From the NCBI GenBank assembly GCA_946479505.1, contig CAMLGC010000102.1:1-7011 (forward strand): a stretch of 7,011 nt of DNA, given 5' to 3'. The position numbers were made by a program, and so were the translations under genes. Positions within the stretch are counted from its first letter, which is position 1; each line of letters opens with the position of its first letter. The notes beneath the pieces are model-generated. The model made no database searches, was not told where the DNA came from, and worked only from the letters and a program-made list of their open reading frames with translations. The stretch is from an uncultured Sphingomonadaceae bacterium (GTDB lineage Bacteria; Pseudomonadota; Alphaproteobacteria; Sphingomonadales; Sphingomonadaceae). Shown here piece after piece: positions 1 through 5,832 of this stretch.

Positions 1-1
1 A

Positions 2-78
2 TGGTGGGCCCGGCAGGACTCGAACCCGCAACCTAGCCGTTATGAGCGGCCAGCTCTAACCGATTGAGCTACAGGCCC
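2..78 (-). tRNA. tRNA with CAT anticodon, probably tRNA-Ile2 (lysidine type)
   Basis: The minus strand folds into a complete 77-nt cloverleaf: a 7-bp acceptor stem (GGGCCTG with CGGGCCC, one G-U pair), a D-arm with GCTC/GAGC, an anticodon stem GGCCG/CGGCT, loop CTCATAA, a 5-nt variable loop, a T-arm GCGGG/CCTGC around TTCGAGT, discriminator A and an encoded CCA (plus positions 2-4). The anticodon CAT lies at plus 42-44. CAT tRNAs can be initiator Met, elongator Met or Ile2, in which C34 is converted to lysidine by TilS so that it reads AUA. The first acceptor pair is a normal G-C, which argues against initiator tRNA. The acceptor stem resembles that of alphaproteobacterial tRNA-Ile(GAT) as I remember it, which favours Ile2, but elongator Met is not excluded. 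It lies 45 nt downstream of the deacetylase stop on the same strand. Confidence 0.93.
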
Positions 79-123
79 ACGGCGGCAGGCGTTACGGGGC
101 TGCGCCGGCGCTGGCAAGCGGCC

Positions 124-1113
124 TCAGCGCGTCGCGTCGGCCGTCGCGATCAGCGCGTCCGAGCCGATCGCGCTGACGTGGCGCCGATCGAGCAGATCGA
201 GCACCGCCTCCCACCAGGCGAAGAAGGCGCGAAGGTCGGCCGCATCGCGAACATAGGGTGTGTTGCCCGGTGCCAGCGACGGGGAGTGGAAGGCGAAGTT
301 GAGGACGCGTACGCCCTCGCCCGCCGCGATGCGAATTGCCTCGAGCGCGTCGGCCACCGGCATGTCCTCGGGCGTGAGCGCGACGCGTGCGAGCAGCCCA
401 AGCCTTGCGGCCGCACCCCGCGCGCGCCTCACCTGGCCCAGCGCCCGATAAAAGCCCTCCCCGGCCCGTCGCGCTGCCCCGGTGAAAACGGTCGTCAGTG
501 GCAGCTCGATCAATGTGTGCGCCGGCCCCGACCAGAAAGCGTGGCTGTCGACCGCACCGAAATCGGGCCCGCCGTCGCGTCGATAATCGTAGCGCGCGCG
601 CATCGAGCTATCGAGCCGATACCCGCGGCTTTCAAGCAGCGCAGCGCTGCCGCGGCCGATGCCGTAGCGACCCGCGCGATAGACGCGCGGCCGCGTGCCG
701 AACGCCTCCTCGACCGCGGAGGTCAGAAGATCGAGCTTGGCCGCTTCGAGCTCGGGGGCGAGATTGCCCGGATAGCTGTTCGCCGGCGTGAGCGGCTCGT
801 CATACGGCGGATTGACCCAGGAGTGGAGCTGCGTGCCGATGCTCGACCGACCGTCCTCGATCACCGCGCGCAGCACATCGATCGCACGCGCGTCGGTTAC
901 GATTGGGTGATCGACCAGGTACGTGATGGGCACGCCGCGTTCGGCGAACCGGCGATGTCCCGCCGGCAGCGCGGCGATCGCCCCGGTCGAGCGCGCCTCG
1001 CGCGACAGCGGGCGGTGCCAATCGAATTCCTCCTCGGTGTCGACGAAGAGCGTAAATCGCGTGCCGAAGTCGGACGGCCATGCAACGCATGCGTCCCGCG
1101 CCGGCGCCGGCAC
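124..1113 (-). CDS. WalW-like polysaccharide deacetylase family protein
   Basis: A 329-aa protein if it starts at the GTG at 1113. The carbohydrate-esterase/NodB-type layout is visible: a first acidic motif FVDTEEEFDW (residues 23-32, catalytic-type Asp25), a metal-ligand region TQLHSWVNPPY (94-104, His97), YRAGRYG (145-151) and a late histidine motif FHSPSLAPGNTPYV (275-288, His276). These match the polysaccharide deacetylase fold; the DTEEEFDW and HSPSL signatures recall proteins annotated WalW. Such enzymes remove N-acetyl groups from cell-surface or exported glycans; the substrate here is unknown. No signal peptide is apparent, so it is probably cytoplasmic or works on a lipid-linked precursor. 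The GTG has a purine-rich AGGGGG 5 nt upstream and lies 35 nt past the kinase stop. A TTG at 1152, sharing TTGA with the kinase stop, would give 342 aa. Open frame continuing into the kinase gene is an overlap artefact. Probably co-transcribed with the kinase. Confidence 0.85.
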   Translation of the reverse strand: MPAPARDACVAWPSDFGTRFTLFVDTEEEFDWHRPLSREARSTGAIAALPAGHRRFAERGVPITYLVDHPIVTDARAIDVLRAVIEDGRSSIGTQLHSWVNPPYDEPLTPANSYPGNLAPELEAAKLDLLTSAVEEAFGTRPRVYRAGRYGIGRGSAALLESRGYRLDSSMRARYDYRRDGGPDFGAVDSHAFWSGPAHTLIELPLTTVFTGAARRAGEGFYRALGQVRRARGAAARLGLLARVALTPEDMPVADALEAIRIAAGEGVRVLNFAFHSPSLAPGNTPYVRDAADLRAFFAWWEAVLDLLDRRHVSAIGSDALIATADATR

Positions 1114-1148
1114 ACGCCAGCCCCCTTCGTCTCCAGCCGCGTCGCCGG

Positions 1149-2984
1149 TCAATGTCTCGAAACCTGCCCCACTCCGCCGGTTCCAGCCGCCACCAGCCGC
1201 AAAGTCAAGCGGTCGGCGCCGATCGTCAGGCTGCCGCCGAGCTCGGCCGCCAGGTTGCGCGCGAGCCGCAGTGCGAAGCCGGTGCCGAGCAGCGGCGCCC
1301 CCTCGATCGCCGCCTCCTGCTCGGCGTCGATCGCGAGCAGCGCATCGCCCGAATAGGCGGCGAGCCCCGCGGGACGATCGAATGTGACGACGACATGCTC
1401 GTCCTCGGCATGCCCGCCGACCCCGATCCGCTCGCCCTGCCCGCCGGCCGCGACCAGCGCCGCCATCAGCCGCCCGACAAGCCGTTCGAGCGCCGGTGCG
1501 TCGCCCAGCGCCTCGAGATCGGGCAGATCGGCATCGACCACCACGTCGGTGCCGCGCAGCTCCGCAAGCGCGCCGAGATCGGCCACGACCTGCTCCAGAA
1601 GCGGCCGGAGCGGCACCGACACCGGCCGGAGCTCGAGCGCCTGCGCATCCATCCGTGCGGCGGTGTCCAGATCTTCGATCGCCGCCAGCAGATCGCGCGC
1701 CTGGCGGCGGATCATGCCCGCGCGATCGCGGTACGGATTGGCGATCGGGCCGAGCATCTCTGCCTCGATCATCTCGGCGAAGCCGGCAATCGCGTTGGTC
1801 GGCGTGCGTAGTTCGTGAACGAGCTGGCGAAGCGAATCGGAGGCCGGCGCGGGCGCCGCCCGGGGTTCGGCGCTCTCGTCGGCGCGCGGGCGCCGCGCGC
1901 TTCCGCGGTAGCCGACGAAGCGCCCCTTCAGCGGCTCGAACACCGGAACACCGGAGATACGCCACGCACCGGCGGCGAGCGAGCGGCCTTCGATCACCAG
2001 CCGGGCGTCGGTGAACGGCGCCCGCCTGCGAAACGCGCCCGCAGCGACGCCGTCGACGCGCGATCCGGCCGCACCGCCATGGTTCAAGGAAAGTCCGACG
2101 ATCGGCGCGCGCTCGGTGCCCGATACCCAGCGCACCACACCGCTTTCGTCGGTTTCGAAGCAGAATGAATTGGGTGCCGCCGATACCTCGTCGCTCCGTG
2201 CTTCGCTGGAGCTCGGGGTACGGACGCGCCGCCGTTGATAGGCGTCGATGCGTGCGACCAGGTCCGCGATCTGGAATGATCCTGCCCCCGCCGGTTCAGG
2301 CTCGGGCGGCTGCTCTTCGCGTCGCCGCATCGCCTCCGCGACGACGGGCAGCCCCATTGCTGCGCTGCCGAGCGAAACGAACGGCGATTCGGCCGGGCTG
2401 CGCGGCGGCGGCGGCTCTGCTGTTCCGGGCGGCCTTTCCTCGGTTTCGACGATGTGCTCGCCCGCCGACAGCACGAAATCGACGCTGCCGAAGCTTTCGA
2501 GCGCGCGCGCCACCTGGTGCCCGAGATCGCGTCGGTGCCGTAGCAGCGAGCGCCCCATCGGCGAGAGCACCGGCAGAATCGCGATCCAGTCCTCATCCGC
2601 CAACTGCGTCGCGCGCAACAGCGGAGCGGCGACCGCCACGTCGTCGGCGGCGAAAAATTTGACGAGTGCGGCCGGGGGATGGCCGTTTGCGATCCCGCGC
2701 GCGCTTGCGGCACGCACCGGCGCCGGCACGGCATCGCGGATCGCGCCAAGCCTCGCCAGTATCTCTGCGCCCGGAAGCACACGTCCGCGGCCGATCAGAT
2801 CGACGAGCTGGCGCCACGCCCACTGGACCCCGGCCGGGGTCGACATGTCGGCCGAGAGCACCGTGTCGAGGCTGTCGTCGAAGCGCAATTCGGGATCCCC
2901 GCGGAGACGCGCGGGAGCACGCCACGGCCTTGTCCTACCGCGTCGGACGCGCCGCCGGAACCACCTAAAAAATGGCCGTCGCAT
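1149..2984 (-). CDS. Multidomain sensor histidine kinase with degenerate ATPase domain
   Basis: A 611-aa protein. Residues 1-29 are Arg-rich. Residues about 30-180 form an alpha-helical repeat region (FFAADDVAVAAPLLRATQL, then DEDWIAILPVLS) resembling the HEAT-like DUF2336 proteins of alphaproteobacteria. A Pro/Glu-rich linker follows (180-235), then a PAS-like segment (about 272-365, FETDESGVVRWVSG and GRFVGYRGS), and a HisKA helix with phospho-acceptor His390 in LVHELRTPTNAI. The catalytic domain (about 455-600) is eroded. Where an N-box NLLxNA is expected there is RLMAAL. The G1 box reads DRPAG (536-540), keeping the Asp but losing the first Gly. The G2 box is GTGFAL (567-572). ATP binding may be weak or altered, and no response regulator lies beside it. 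There is no transmembrane segment, so it is probably cytoplasmic. The ATG at 2984 has no good ribosome-binding site but matches the point where conserved-looking sequence begins. It diverges from the Lrp gene and reads into the deacetylase gene. Confidence 0.85.
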   Translation of the reverse strand: MRRPFFRWFRRRVRRGRTRPWRAPARLRGDPELRFDDSLDTVLSADMSTPAGVQWAWRQLVDLIGRGRVLPGAEILARLGAIRDAVPAPVRAASARGIANGHPPAALVKFFAADDVAVAAPLLRATQLADEDWIAILPVLSPMGRSLLRHRRDLGHQVARALESFGSVDFVLSAGEHIVETEERPPGTAEPPPPRSPAESPFVSLGSAAMGLPVVAEAMRRREEQPPEPEPAGAGSFQIADLVARIDAYQRRRVRTPSSSEARSDEVSAAPNSFCFETDESGVVRWVSGTERAPIVGLSLNHGGAAGSRVDGVAAGAFRRRAPFTDARLVIEGRSLAAGAWRISGVPVFEPLKGRFVGYRGSARRPRADESAEPRAAPAPASDSLRQLVHELRTPTNAIAGFAEMIEAEMLGPIANPYRDRAGMIRRQARDLLAAIEDLDTAARMDAQALELRPVSVPLRPLLEQVVADLGALAELRGTDVVVDADLPDLEALGDAPALERLVGRLMAALVAAGGQGERIGVGGHAEDEHVVVTFDRPAGLAAYSGDALLAIDAEQEAAIEGAPLLGTGFALRLARNLAAELGGSLTIGADRLTLRLVAAGTGGVGQVSRH

Positions 2985-3012
2985 TGTGGGACAATTGCGT
3001 TCGCCCGCAATT
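2980..3012. promoter_or_regulatory. Inverted-repeat cluster between kinase and Lrp genes, candidate operator
   Basis: Two inverted repeats adjoin in the divergent promoter region. AATTGCG (2993-2999) and CGCAATT (3006-3012) form a perfect 7-bp dyad with a 6-nt spacer. Just to the left, ATTGT-GGG-ACAAT (2983-2995) is a perfect 5-bp dyad that overlaps the kinase start codon; it extends imperfectly to CGCATTGT/ACAATTGCG (2980-2999). A GCAATTT half-site at 3007-3013 recurs at 3027-3033, exactly 20 bp away, about two helical turns. Lrp/AsnC regulators bind arrays of AT-containing dyads on the same DNA face and usually control their own gene, so this is a plausible autoregulatory site that could also act on the kinase. 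Binding is inferred, not shown. Confidence 0.45.
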
Positions 3013-3022
3013 TTCTTATGCT
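2995..3022 (+). promoter_or_regulatory. Candidate sigma70-type promoter for the Lrp-family gene
   Basis: A TTGCGT hexamer (2995-3000) is followed after 16 bp by TATGCT (3017-3022), in the only AT-richer stretch of the gap. The match to TTGACA/TATAAT is moderate. It overlaps the AATTGCG/CGCAATT dyad, which would fit repression by a bound regulator. The transcription start is unknown. Confidence 0.3.
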
Positions 3023-3035
3023 GGCGGCAATTTCA

Positions 3036-3052
3036 CCGACCGGAAAGGTCGG
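3036..3052 (+). other. Small hairpin in the Lrp gene leader
   Basis: CCGACC (3036-3041) and GGTCGG (3047-3052) form a perfect 6-bp stem around the loop GGAAA. It would lie in the 5' leader just before the ribosome-binding site (AGGGAG, 3058-3063). It is too short for a riboswitch and has no visible attenuator partner. It may be mRNA structure or chance in GC-rich DNA. Confidence 0.3.
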
Positions 3053-3057
3053 AACAC

Positions 3058-3063
3058 AGGGAG
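3058..3063 (+). promoter_or_regulatory. Ribosome-binding site of the Lrp-family gene
   Basis: AGGGAG lies 9 nt before the ATG at 3073 and fixes that start against the longer upstream open frame, whose N-terminal part is antisense to the kinase. The spacer and start codon form the palindrome CATTGCGCAATG (3064-3075). Confidence 0.7.
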
Positions 3064-3072
3064 CATTGCGCA

Positions 3073-3543
3073 ATGGCATTCGACCGGATCGACCGTCAGA
3101 TACTTGGCCTACTCCAGGACGACGGGCGAATGACCAATGTCGACCTTGCCGAACGCGTCGGGCTGACCGCGCCTCCGTGCCTGCGCCGCGTGCGTGCGCT
3201 CGAGGAGGCGGGGGCAATCAAGGGCTACCATGCCGAGCTGGACCCCGCGACGCTCGGCTACCCGATCACCGTTTTCGCGATGGTCAGCCTCAAGAGCCAG
3301 GCCGAGCGCGATCTTGCCGAGTTCGAGCAGCACATGGCGCGAATTCCCGAGGTTCGGGAATGCCACATGCTCAATGGCGAGATCGATTTCGTCCTCAAGA
3401 TCGTCGCAACCGATCTCAAGGCCTTCCAGGAGATCCTGACGACGCACCTGACGCCGGCTCCCAACGTCGCGAGCGTCAAGACATCGCTCACGATCCGGAC
3501 GTCGAAACTCAAGCCCGGCATTCCGGTGGTGCCGGCCTGCTGA
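3073..3543 (+). CDS. Lrp/AsnC family transcriptional regulator
   Basis: A 156-aa protein, the usual length for the family. The N-terminal winged helix-turn-helix begins FDRIDRQILGLLQDDGR and continues through LAERVGLTAPPCLRRVRALE (25-44), with recognition helix PPCLRRVRALEEAG followed by IKGYHAELD. The C-terminal RAM (ligand-sensing and oligomerisation) domain spans about 64-142 and contains the typical GEIDFVLKI (102-110). Family members form octameric discs, bind amino acids or related small molecules, and act as local or global regulators of amino-acid and nitrogen metabolism. Its own ligand cannot be read from the sequence. It diverges from the kinase gene across 88 bp filled with dyads, which suggests autoregulation and possible control of the kinase-deacetylase unit. 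No amino-acid transporter or catabolic gene sits nearby to hint at a specific effector; it resembles Lrp itself more than a specialised AsnC type, but this is a weak judgement. Confidence 0.93.
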   Translation: MAFDRIDRQILGLLQDDGRMTNVDLAERVGLTAPPCLRRVRALEEAGAIKGYHAELDPATLGYPITVFAMVSLKSQAERDLAEFEQHMARIPEVRECHMLNGEIDFVLKIVATDLKAFQEILTTHLTPAPNVASVKTSLTIRTSKLKPGIPVVPAC

Positions 3544-3555
3544 CCGGCACCACCG
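3524..3555. terminator. Strong hairpin between convergent genes, candidate bidirectional terminator
   Basis: CGGTGGTGCCGG (3524-3535) and CCGGCACCACCG (3544-3555) are perfect 12-bp complements with an 8-nt loop that contains the Lrp stop codon. It lies between the convergent Lrp and TPR genes, where a terminator is expected. Neither strand has a T-run after the stem, so it is not a textbook intrinsic terminator; it could instead protect 3' ends or act with Rho. Confidence 0.5.
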
Positions 3556-3564
3556 AAAGGGCCG

Positions 3565-4911
3565 TTACTGCGCCGCAGCCGCTGCGGCAGCGGGCGCCGC
3601 CGCGGCGGGCGCGCCTGCGCCGCTGTTGAGCCAGGTCTTCCACAGCGAAGCGATCTCGGTGCGCGGGTTGTTCTTCACGGCGTCGAACGCCGCCGCCGCA
3701 CCGGCCTTGTCGCCGGACATCGCCAGCGCGATGCCGAGATGCGTGTTCACCGCGTCGGTGTCGACGCTGCCCTTCTGCAGCGCGAGACGATAGAGCTCGA
3801 TCGCGTTCTGATACTCGCCGGAACCCAGATAGGCATCGGCGGTCTGCTGCGCGAGCTTGCCGTTGGCGCTCGCCTTGGCCTCGGTGCTGAGCGACGACAG
3901 CGACTTGTCGTTCGAGATCGCCGTCTGCGCATCCTTTGCGATGGCGGCCGCATCGGCGCTGCTGCTGGCGATCTTGCCGGCGGATTTGCCTGCTGCGATC
4001 ACCGTCTTGGCCTCGGTGGGAAGCCCGAGATCGTAGGCGAGCTGCGCATATTCGAGGTAATCGCCCTGATCCGCGAGCGAATTGGTCGCGCGCATCAGCC
4101 GGAACAGATCGACCCGCTCGGGCTTACCCATCCGCGCAGCGGTCGGGCCCTGGAAACCGAAGACGATGATCGCGTCGCGCCAGTTCTTCGAGGTCGGATA
4201 GGCGGTGAGCCAGCGCTCCACCCAATCGAGCGTGCCCGCATGGTCGGGCGTCTTGTAGAGCTTCGCGATACCGTAGCGATACCAGGATTCGGAAGGCGTC
4301 CTGCCGGCGGCCTTCTCCTGATCGATGATCTGGCCGAGCTGGGCGATCCCGCCCGTAACGTCGCCGCTTTCGACCTTGGACTTGACCAGTTGCAGCGAGA
4401 AGTCCTCGCTTTGGAAACCGGCTGCCTGCGCCTTTTGATAATAGGTCAGCGCGTCGGCATATTTCTGCTGGTTGAAGGCGATCGAGCCGCGCAGATAGGC
4501 ATAGCGGCCAATCTCGGTCGCCGGCGTGCTCGGGTTGGCGAGCAGCGCGTCGAGCGGCGCGATCAGCGCTTGATCGTGGCGCGCATTGGCGGCGGTGTCC
4601 GCCGCGCCGTCGACCTGCGCCTGGTTGGCGATGAGCTGGAGATGCAGCGCCTGCGCGATATAGCGTTCGTCGTCGGTGGTCGCGGCCGCGAGCGCCGCGT
4701 CGATATTGGTCTGCGCGGTGACGAAATCATGCGCCGCGAGCGCTGTCTGCGCGGCAACCGCCGACGCACGCACCGCGTCGCTCAGCTTGAGCTGCGGCCC
4801 CTGCTGCGCTTCTTGCTTCTTGTCCTTGGCCATTGCCGGCGGCGTCACCAGCAATCCACCCGCACCCATCACCAGAGCCGCGGCCAGCGCGGCCTTCGAA
4901 ATCTTCAGCAT
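3565..4911 (-). CDS. Exported TPR-like repeat protein of unknown function
   Basis: A 448-aa protein. A clear Sec signal peptide is present: Lys3/Lys6, a hydrophobic core of Ala, Leu and Gly (7-22), and a cleavage-like AMA at 26-28 followed by KDKK, so the mature protein is probably periplasmic. The body is all alpha-helical with TPR-like units, for example YAYLRGSIAFNQQKYADALT (137-156) and ADAYLGSGEYQNAIELYRLA (358-377), with a further HLGIALAMSGDKAGAAAAFD unit. Helices also flank the central region (200-300). The tail (431-448) is a low-complexity Ala/Pro run. TPR proteins serve as protein-interaction scaffolds, often for envelope assembly or export; no catalytic motif is seen. The ATG at 4911 is chosen over longer in-frame starts because it begins the signal peptide and has AGGAGA 9 nt upstream. 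It is monocistronic, divergent from yaaA and convergent with the Lrp gene. Confidence 0.85.
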   Translation of the reverse strand: MLKISKAALAAALVMGAGGLLVTPPAMAKDKKQEAQQGPQLKLSDAVRASAVAAQTALAAHDFVTAQTNIDAALAAATTDDERYIAQALHLQLIANQAQVDGAADTAANARHDQALIAPLDALLANPSTPATEIGRYAYLRGSIAFNQQKYADALTYYQKAQAAGFQSEDFSLQLVKSKVESGDVTGGIAQLGQIIDQEKAAGRTPSESWYRYGIAKLYKTPDHAGTLDWVERWLTAYPTSKNWRDAIIVFGFQGPTAARMGKPERVDLFRLMRATNSLADQGDYLEYAQLAYDLGLPTEAKTVIAAGKSAGKIASSSADAAAIAKDAQTAISNDKSLSSLSTEAKASANGKLAQQTADAYLGSGEYQNAIELYRLALQKGSVDTDAVNTHLGIALAMSGDKAGAAAAFDAVKNNPRTEIASLWKTWLNSGAGAPAAAAPAAAAAAAQ

Positions 4912-4920
4912 ATTGGAATC

Positions 4921-4926
4921 TCTCCT
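4921..4926 (-). promoter_or_regulatory. Ribosome-binding site of the TPR-like gene
   Basis: The minus strand reads AGGAGA here, 9 nt before the ATG at 4911. It is the strongest ribosome-binding site in the window and decides this start over the ATG at 4929, which would place charged residues (MRRDSN) before the signal peptide and has no such site. Confidence 0.75.
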
Positions 4927-4931
4927 CATCG

Positions 4932-4941
4932 GGCGATCGCC
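4932..4941. repeat. 10-bp palindrome GGCGATCGCC in the TPR gene leader
   Basis: A perfect 10-bp palindrome lies between the candidate -10 box and the ribosome-binding site of the TPR gene, in a position where an operator could sit. It may be chance, since CGATCG-type words are common in this GC-rich DNA. Confidence 0.3.
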
Positions 4942-4954
4942 GCGAAACGCGCTC

Positions 4955-4983
4955 GCTCTAATCGGCGACCGGGCGGCATTCAA
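4955..4983 (-). promoter_or_regulatory. Candidate sigma70-type promoter for the TPR-like gene
   Basis: On the minus strand TTGAAT (4983-4978) is followed by a 17-bp spacer and TAGAGC (4960-4955). The -35 match is fair, the -10 match weak. It would give a leader of roughly 35-40 nt before the ATG at 4911. No equally good promoter was found for yaaA on the other strand. Confidence 0.3.
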
Positions 4984-5058
4984 GCCGGCCAAGCAATAGC
5001 CGGATAGCGGCCCGGCGCTGAACGACGATTGAACGGCGCCCTTGTTCCTTCGCGGCGT

Positions 5059-5076
5059 GCGGGGCATGGCCCCCGC
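5059..5076 (+). other. GC hairpin directly before the yaaA start codon
   Basis: GCGGGG (5059-5064) pairs perfectly with CCCCGC (5071-5076) around a 6-nt loop, ending one base before the ATG at 5077. The only GGGG that could serve as a ribosome-binding site is inside the stem. Translation may be weak, structure-controlled, or begin on a leaderless transcript. Function is inferred only from position. Confidence 0.35.
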
Positions 5077-5832
5077 ATGATCGCGCTCCTCTCCCCCGCC
5101 AAGACGCTCGATTATGCACGGCCGTTGCCCGCGCTCGCACCAACGCGCCCGCATTTCGCCGACGATGCCGACCGGCTCGCGGGTGCCGCCTCACGGTTGA
5201 GCAAGCGCCGGCTGGCCGAGCTGATGTCGATCTCGGACAAGCTGGCGACGCTCAACGCCGATCGCTTCCGCGGCTTTGCCGATGCCCCCGAGCGCCCCGC
5301 GATCTACGCCTTCGCAGGCGACGTCTATACGGGTTTGGAGGCGCACAGCCTGGACGAGCCCGCGATCGGCTTTGCCCAGGATCACCTGCGCATTCTTTCG
5401 GGCCTGTACGGACTGTTGCGCCCGCTCGATGCGATTCGGCCATATCGCCTCGAAATGGGCACGCGTTGGGCGCCGCGCCGCAAGCGGCTCACCGATTATT
5501 GGGGTGGCCGCATCGCCGGTCGGTTGATCGACGATGTCGCGCAGGAGGGGTCCGGCGTCGTGCTCAACCTCGCCAGTCAGGAATATTTCGCGGCGGTGGA
5601 AGGGCGTGTCCCTGCGGGCATTCGGCTCGTCCATGTCGATTTTCGCGAATCCGGGCCGGACGGTCCGCGCTTCGTGAGCTTCGCCGCCAAGCGGGCGCGA
5701 GGCATGATGGCGCGCTGGCTGTGCGAGCATCGGATCGCCGAGCCGGAAAGCATGAAGGCCTTCGACAGCGACGGCTATCGGTTCGATCCGGGCGCGAGCG
5801 AGAACGACCGCTGGACGTTCATGCGCGGCTAG
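5077..5832 (+). CDS. yaaA: YaaA family peroxide stress protein (DUF328/UPF0246)
   Basis: A 251-aa protein, close to the usual length of about 255. It opens with the family signature MIALLSPAKTLDY and carries LMSISDKLATLNADR (49-63), AIYAFAGDVYTGLEA (75-89), LRILSGLYGLLRPLD (104-118), PYRLEMGTRW (122-131), a conserved NLASQEY (164-170) and KRARGMMARW (205-214). In Escherichia coli YaaA is induced by OxyR and lowers intracellular free iron during hydrogen-peroxide stress, limiting Fenton damage; related proteins bind DNA. The ATG at 5077 is chosen because it begins the conserved signature; the longer in-frame start at 5029 adds an unrelated 16-residue lead. No obvious OxyR site or good promoter is seen in the 165-bp gap shared with the TPR gene. 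The gene ends on TAG within a CTAG palindrome shared with folB. Confidence 0.95.
   Translation: MIALLSPAKTLDYARPLPALAPTRPHFADDADRLAGAASRLSKRRLAELMSISDKLATLNADRFRGFADAPERPAIYAFAGDVYTGLEAHSLDEPAIGFAQDHLRILSGLYGLLRPLDAIRPYRLEMGTRWAPRRKRLTDYWGGRIAGRLIDDVAQEGSGVVLNLASQEYFAAVEGRVPAGIRLVHVDFRESGPDGPRFVSFAAKRARGMMARWLCEHRIAEPESMKAFDSDGYRFDPGASENDRWTFMRG

Noticed and set aside
102..111. GCGCCGGCGC palindrome between the deacetylase and the tRNA as a terminator
   Set aside because: Only a 10-bp self-palindrome with no loop and no T-run; expected by chance in this base composition.
64..1356. A 430-codon plus-strand open frame antisense to the deacetylase and kinase
   Set aside because: Rich in Arg, Ala and Pro with no domain pattern; a typical shadow of a GC-rich coding gene, and the opposite strand has clear motifs.
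1114..1965. Long N-terminal extension of the deacetylase frame into the kinase gene
   Set aside because: This part is Arg/Ala/Gly-rich shadow translation of the kinase reading frame; conserved deacetylase sequence begins only after 1113.
2248..3072. Upstream in-frame extension of the Lrp gene
   Set aside because: The extension is antisense to the kinase, has no family similarity, and the ribosome-binding site at 3058-3063 fixes the start at 3073.
3739..5007. A 422-codon plus-strand open frame antisense to the TPR-like gene
   Set aside because: Low-complexity Arg/Gly/Leu composition and no ribosome-binding site; the minus strand encodes a signal peptide and TPR helices with a strong ribosome-binding site.
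5022..5048. Possible EcfG general-stress promoter (GGAAC then CGTT) on the minus strand upstream of the TPR gene
   Set aside because: The spacing to a CGTT is about 19 bp rather than the expected 16-17, and it lies far from the start at 4911.
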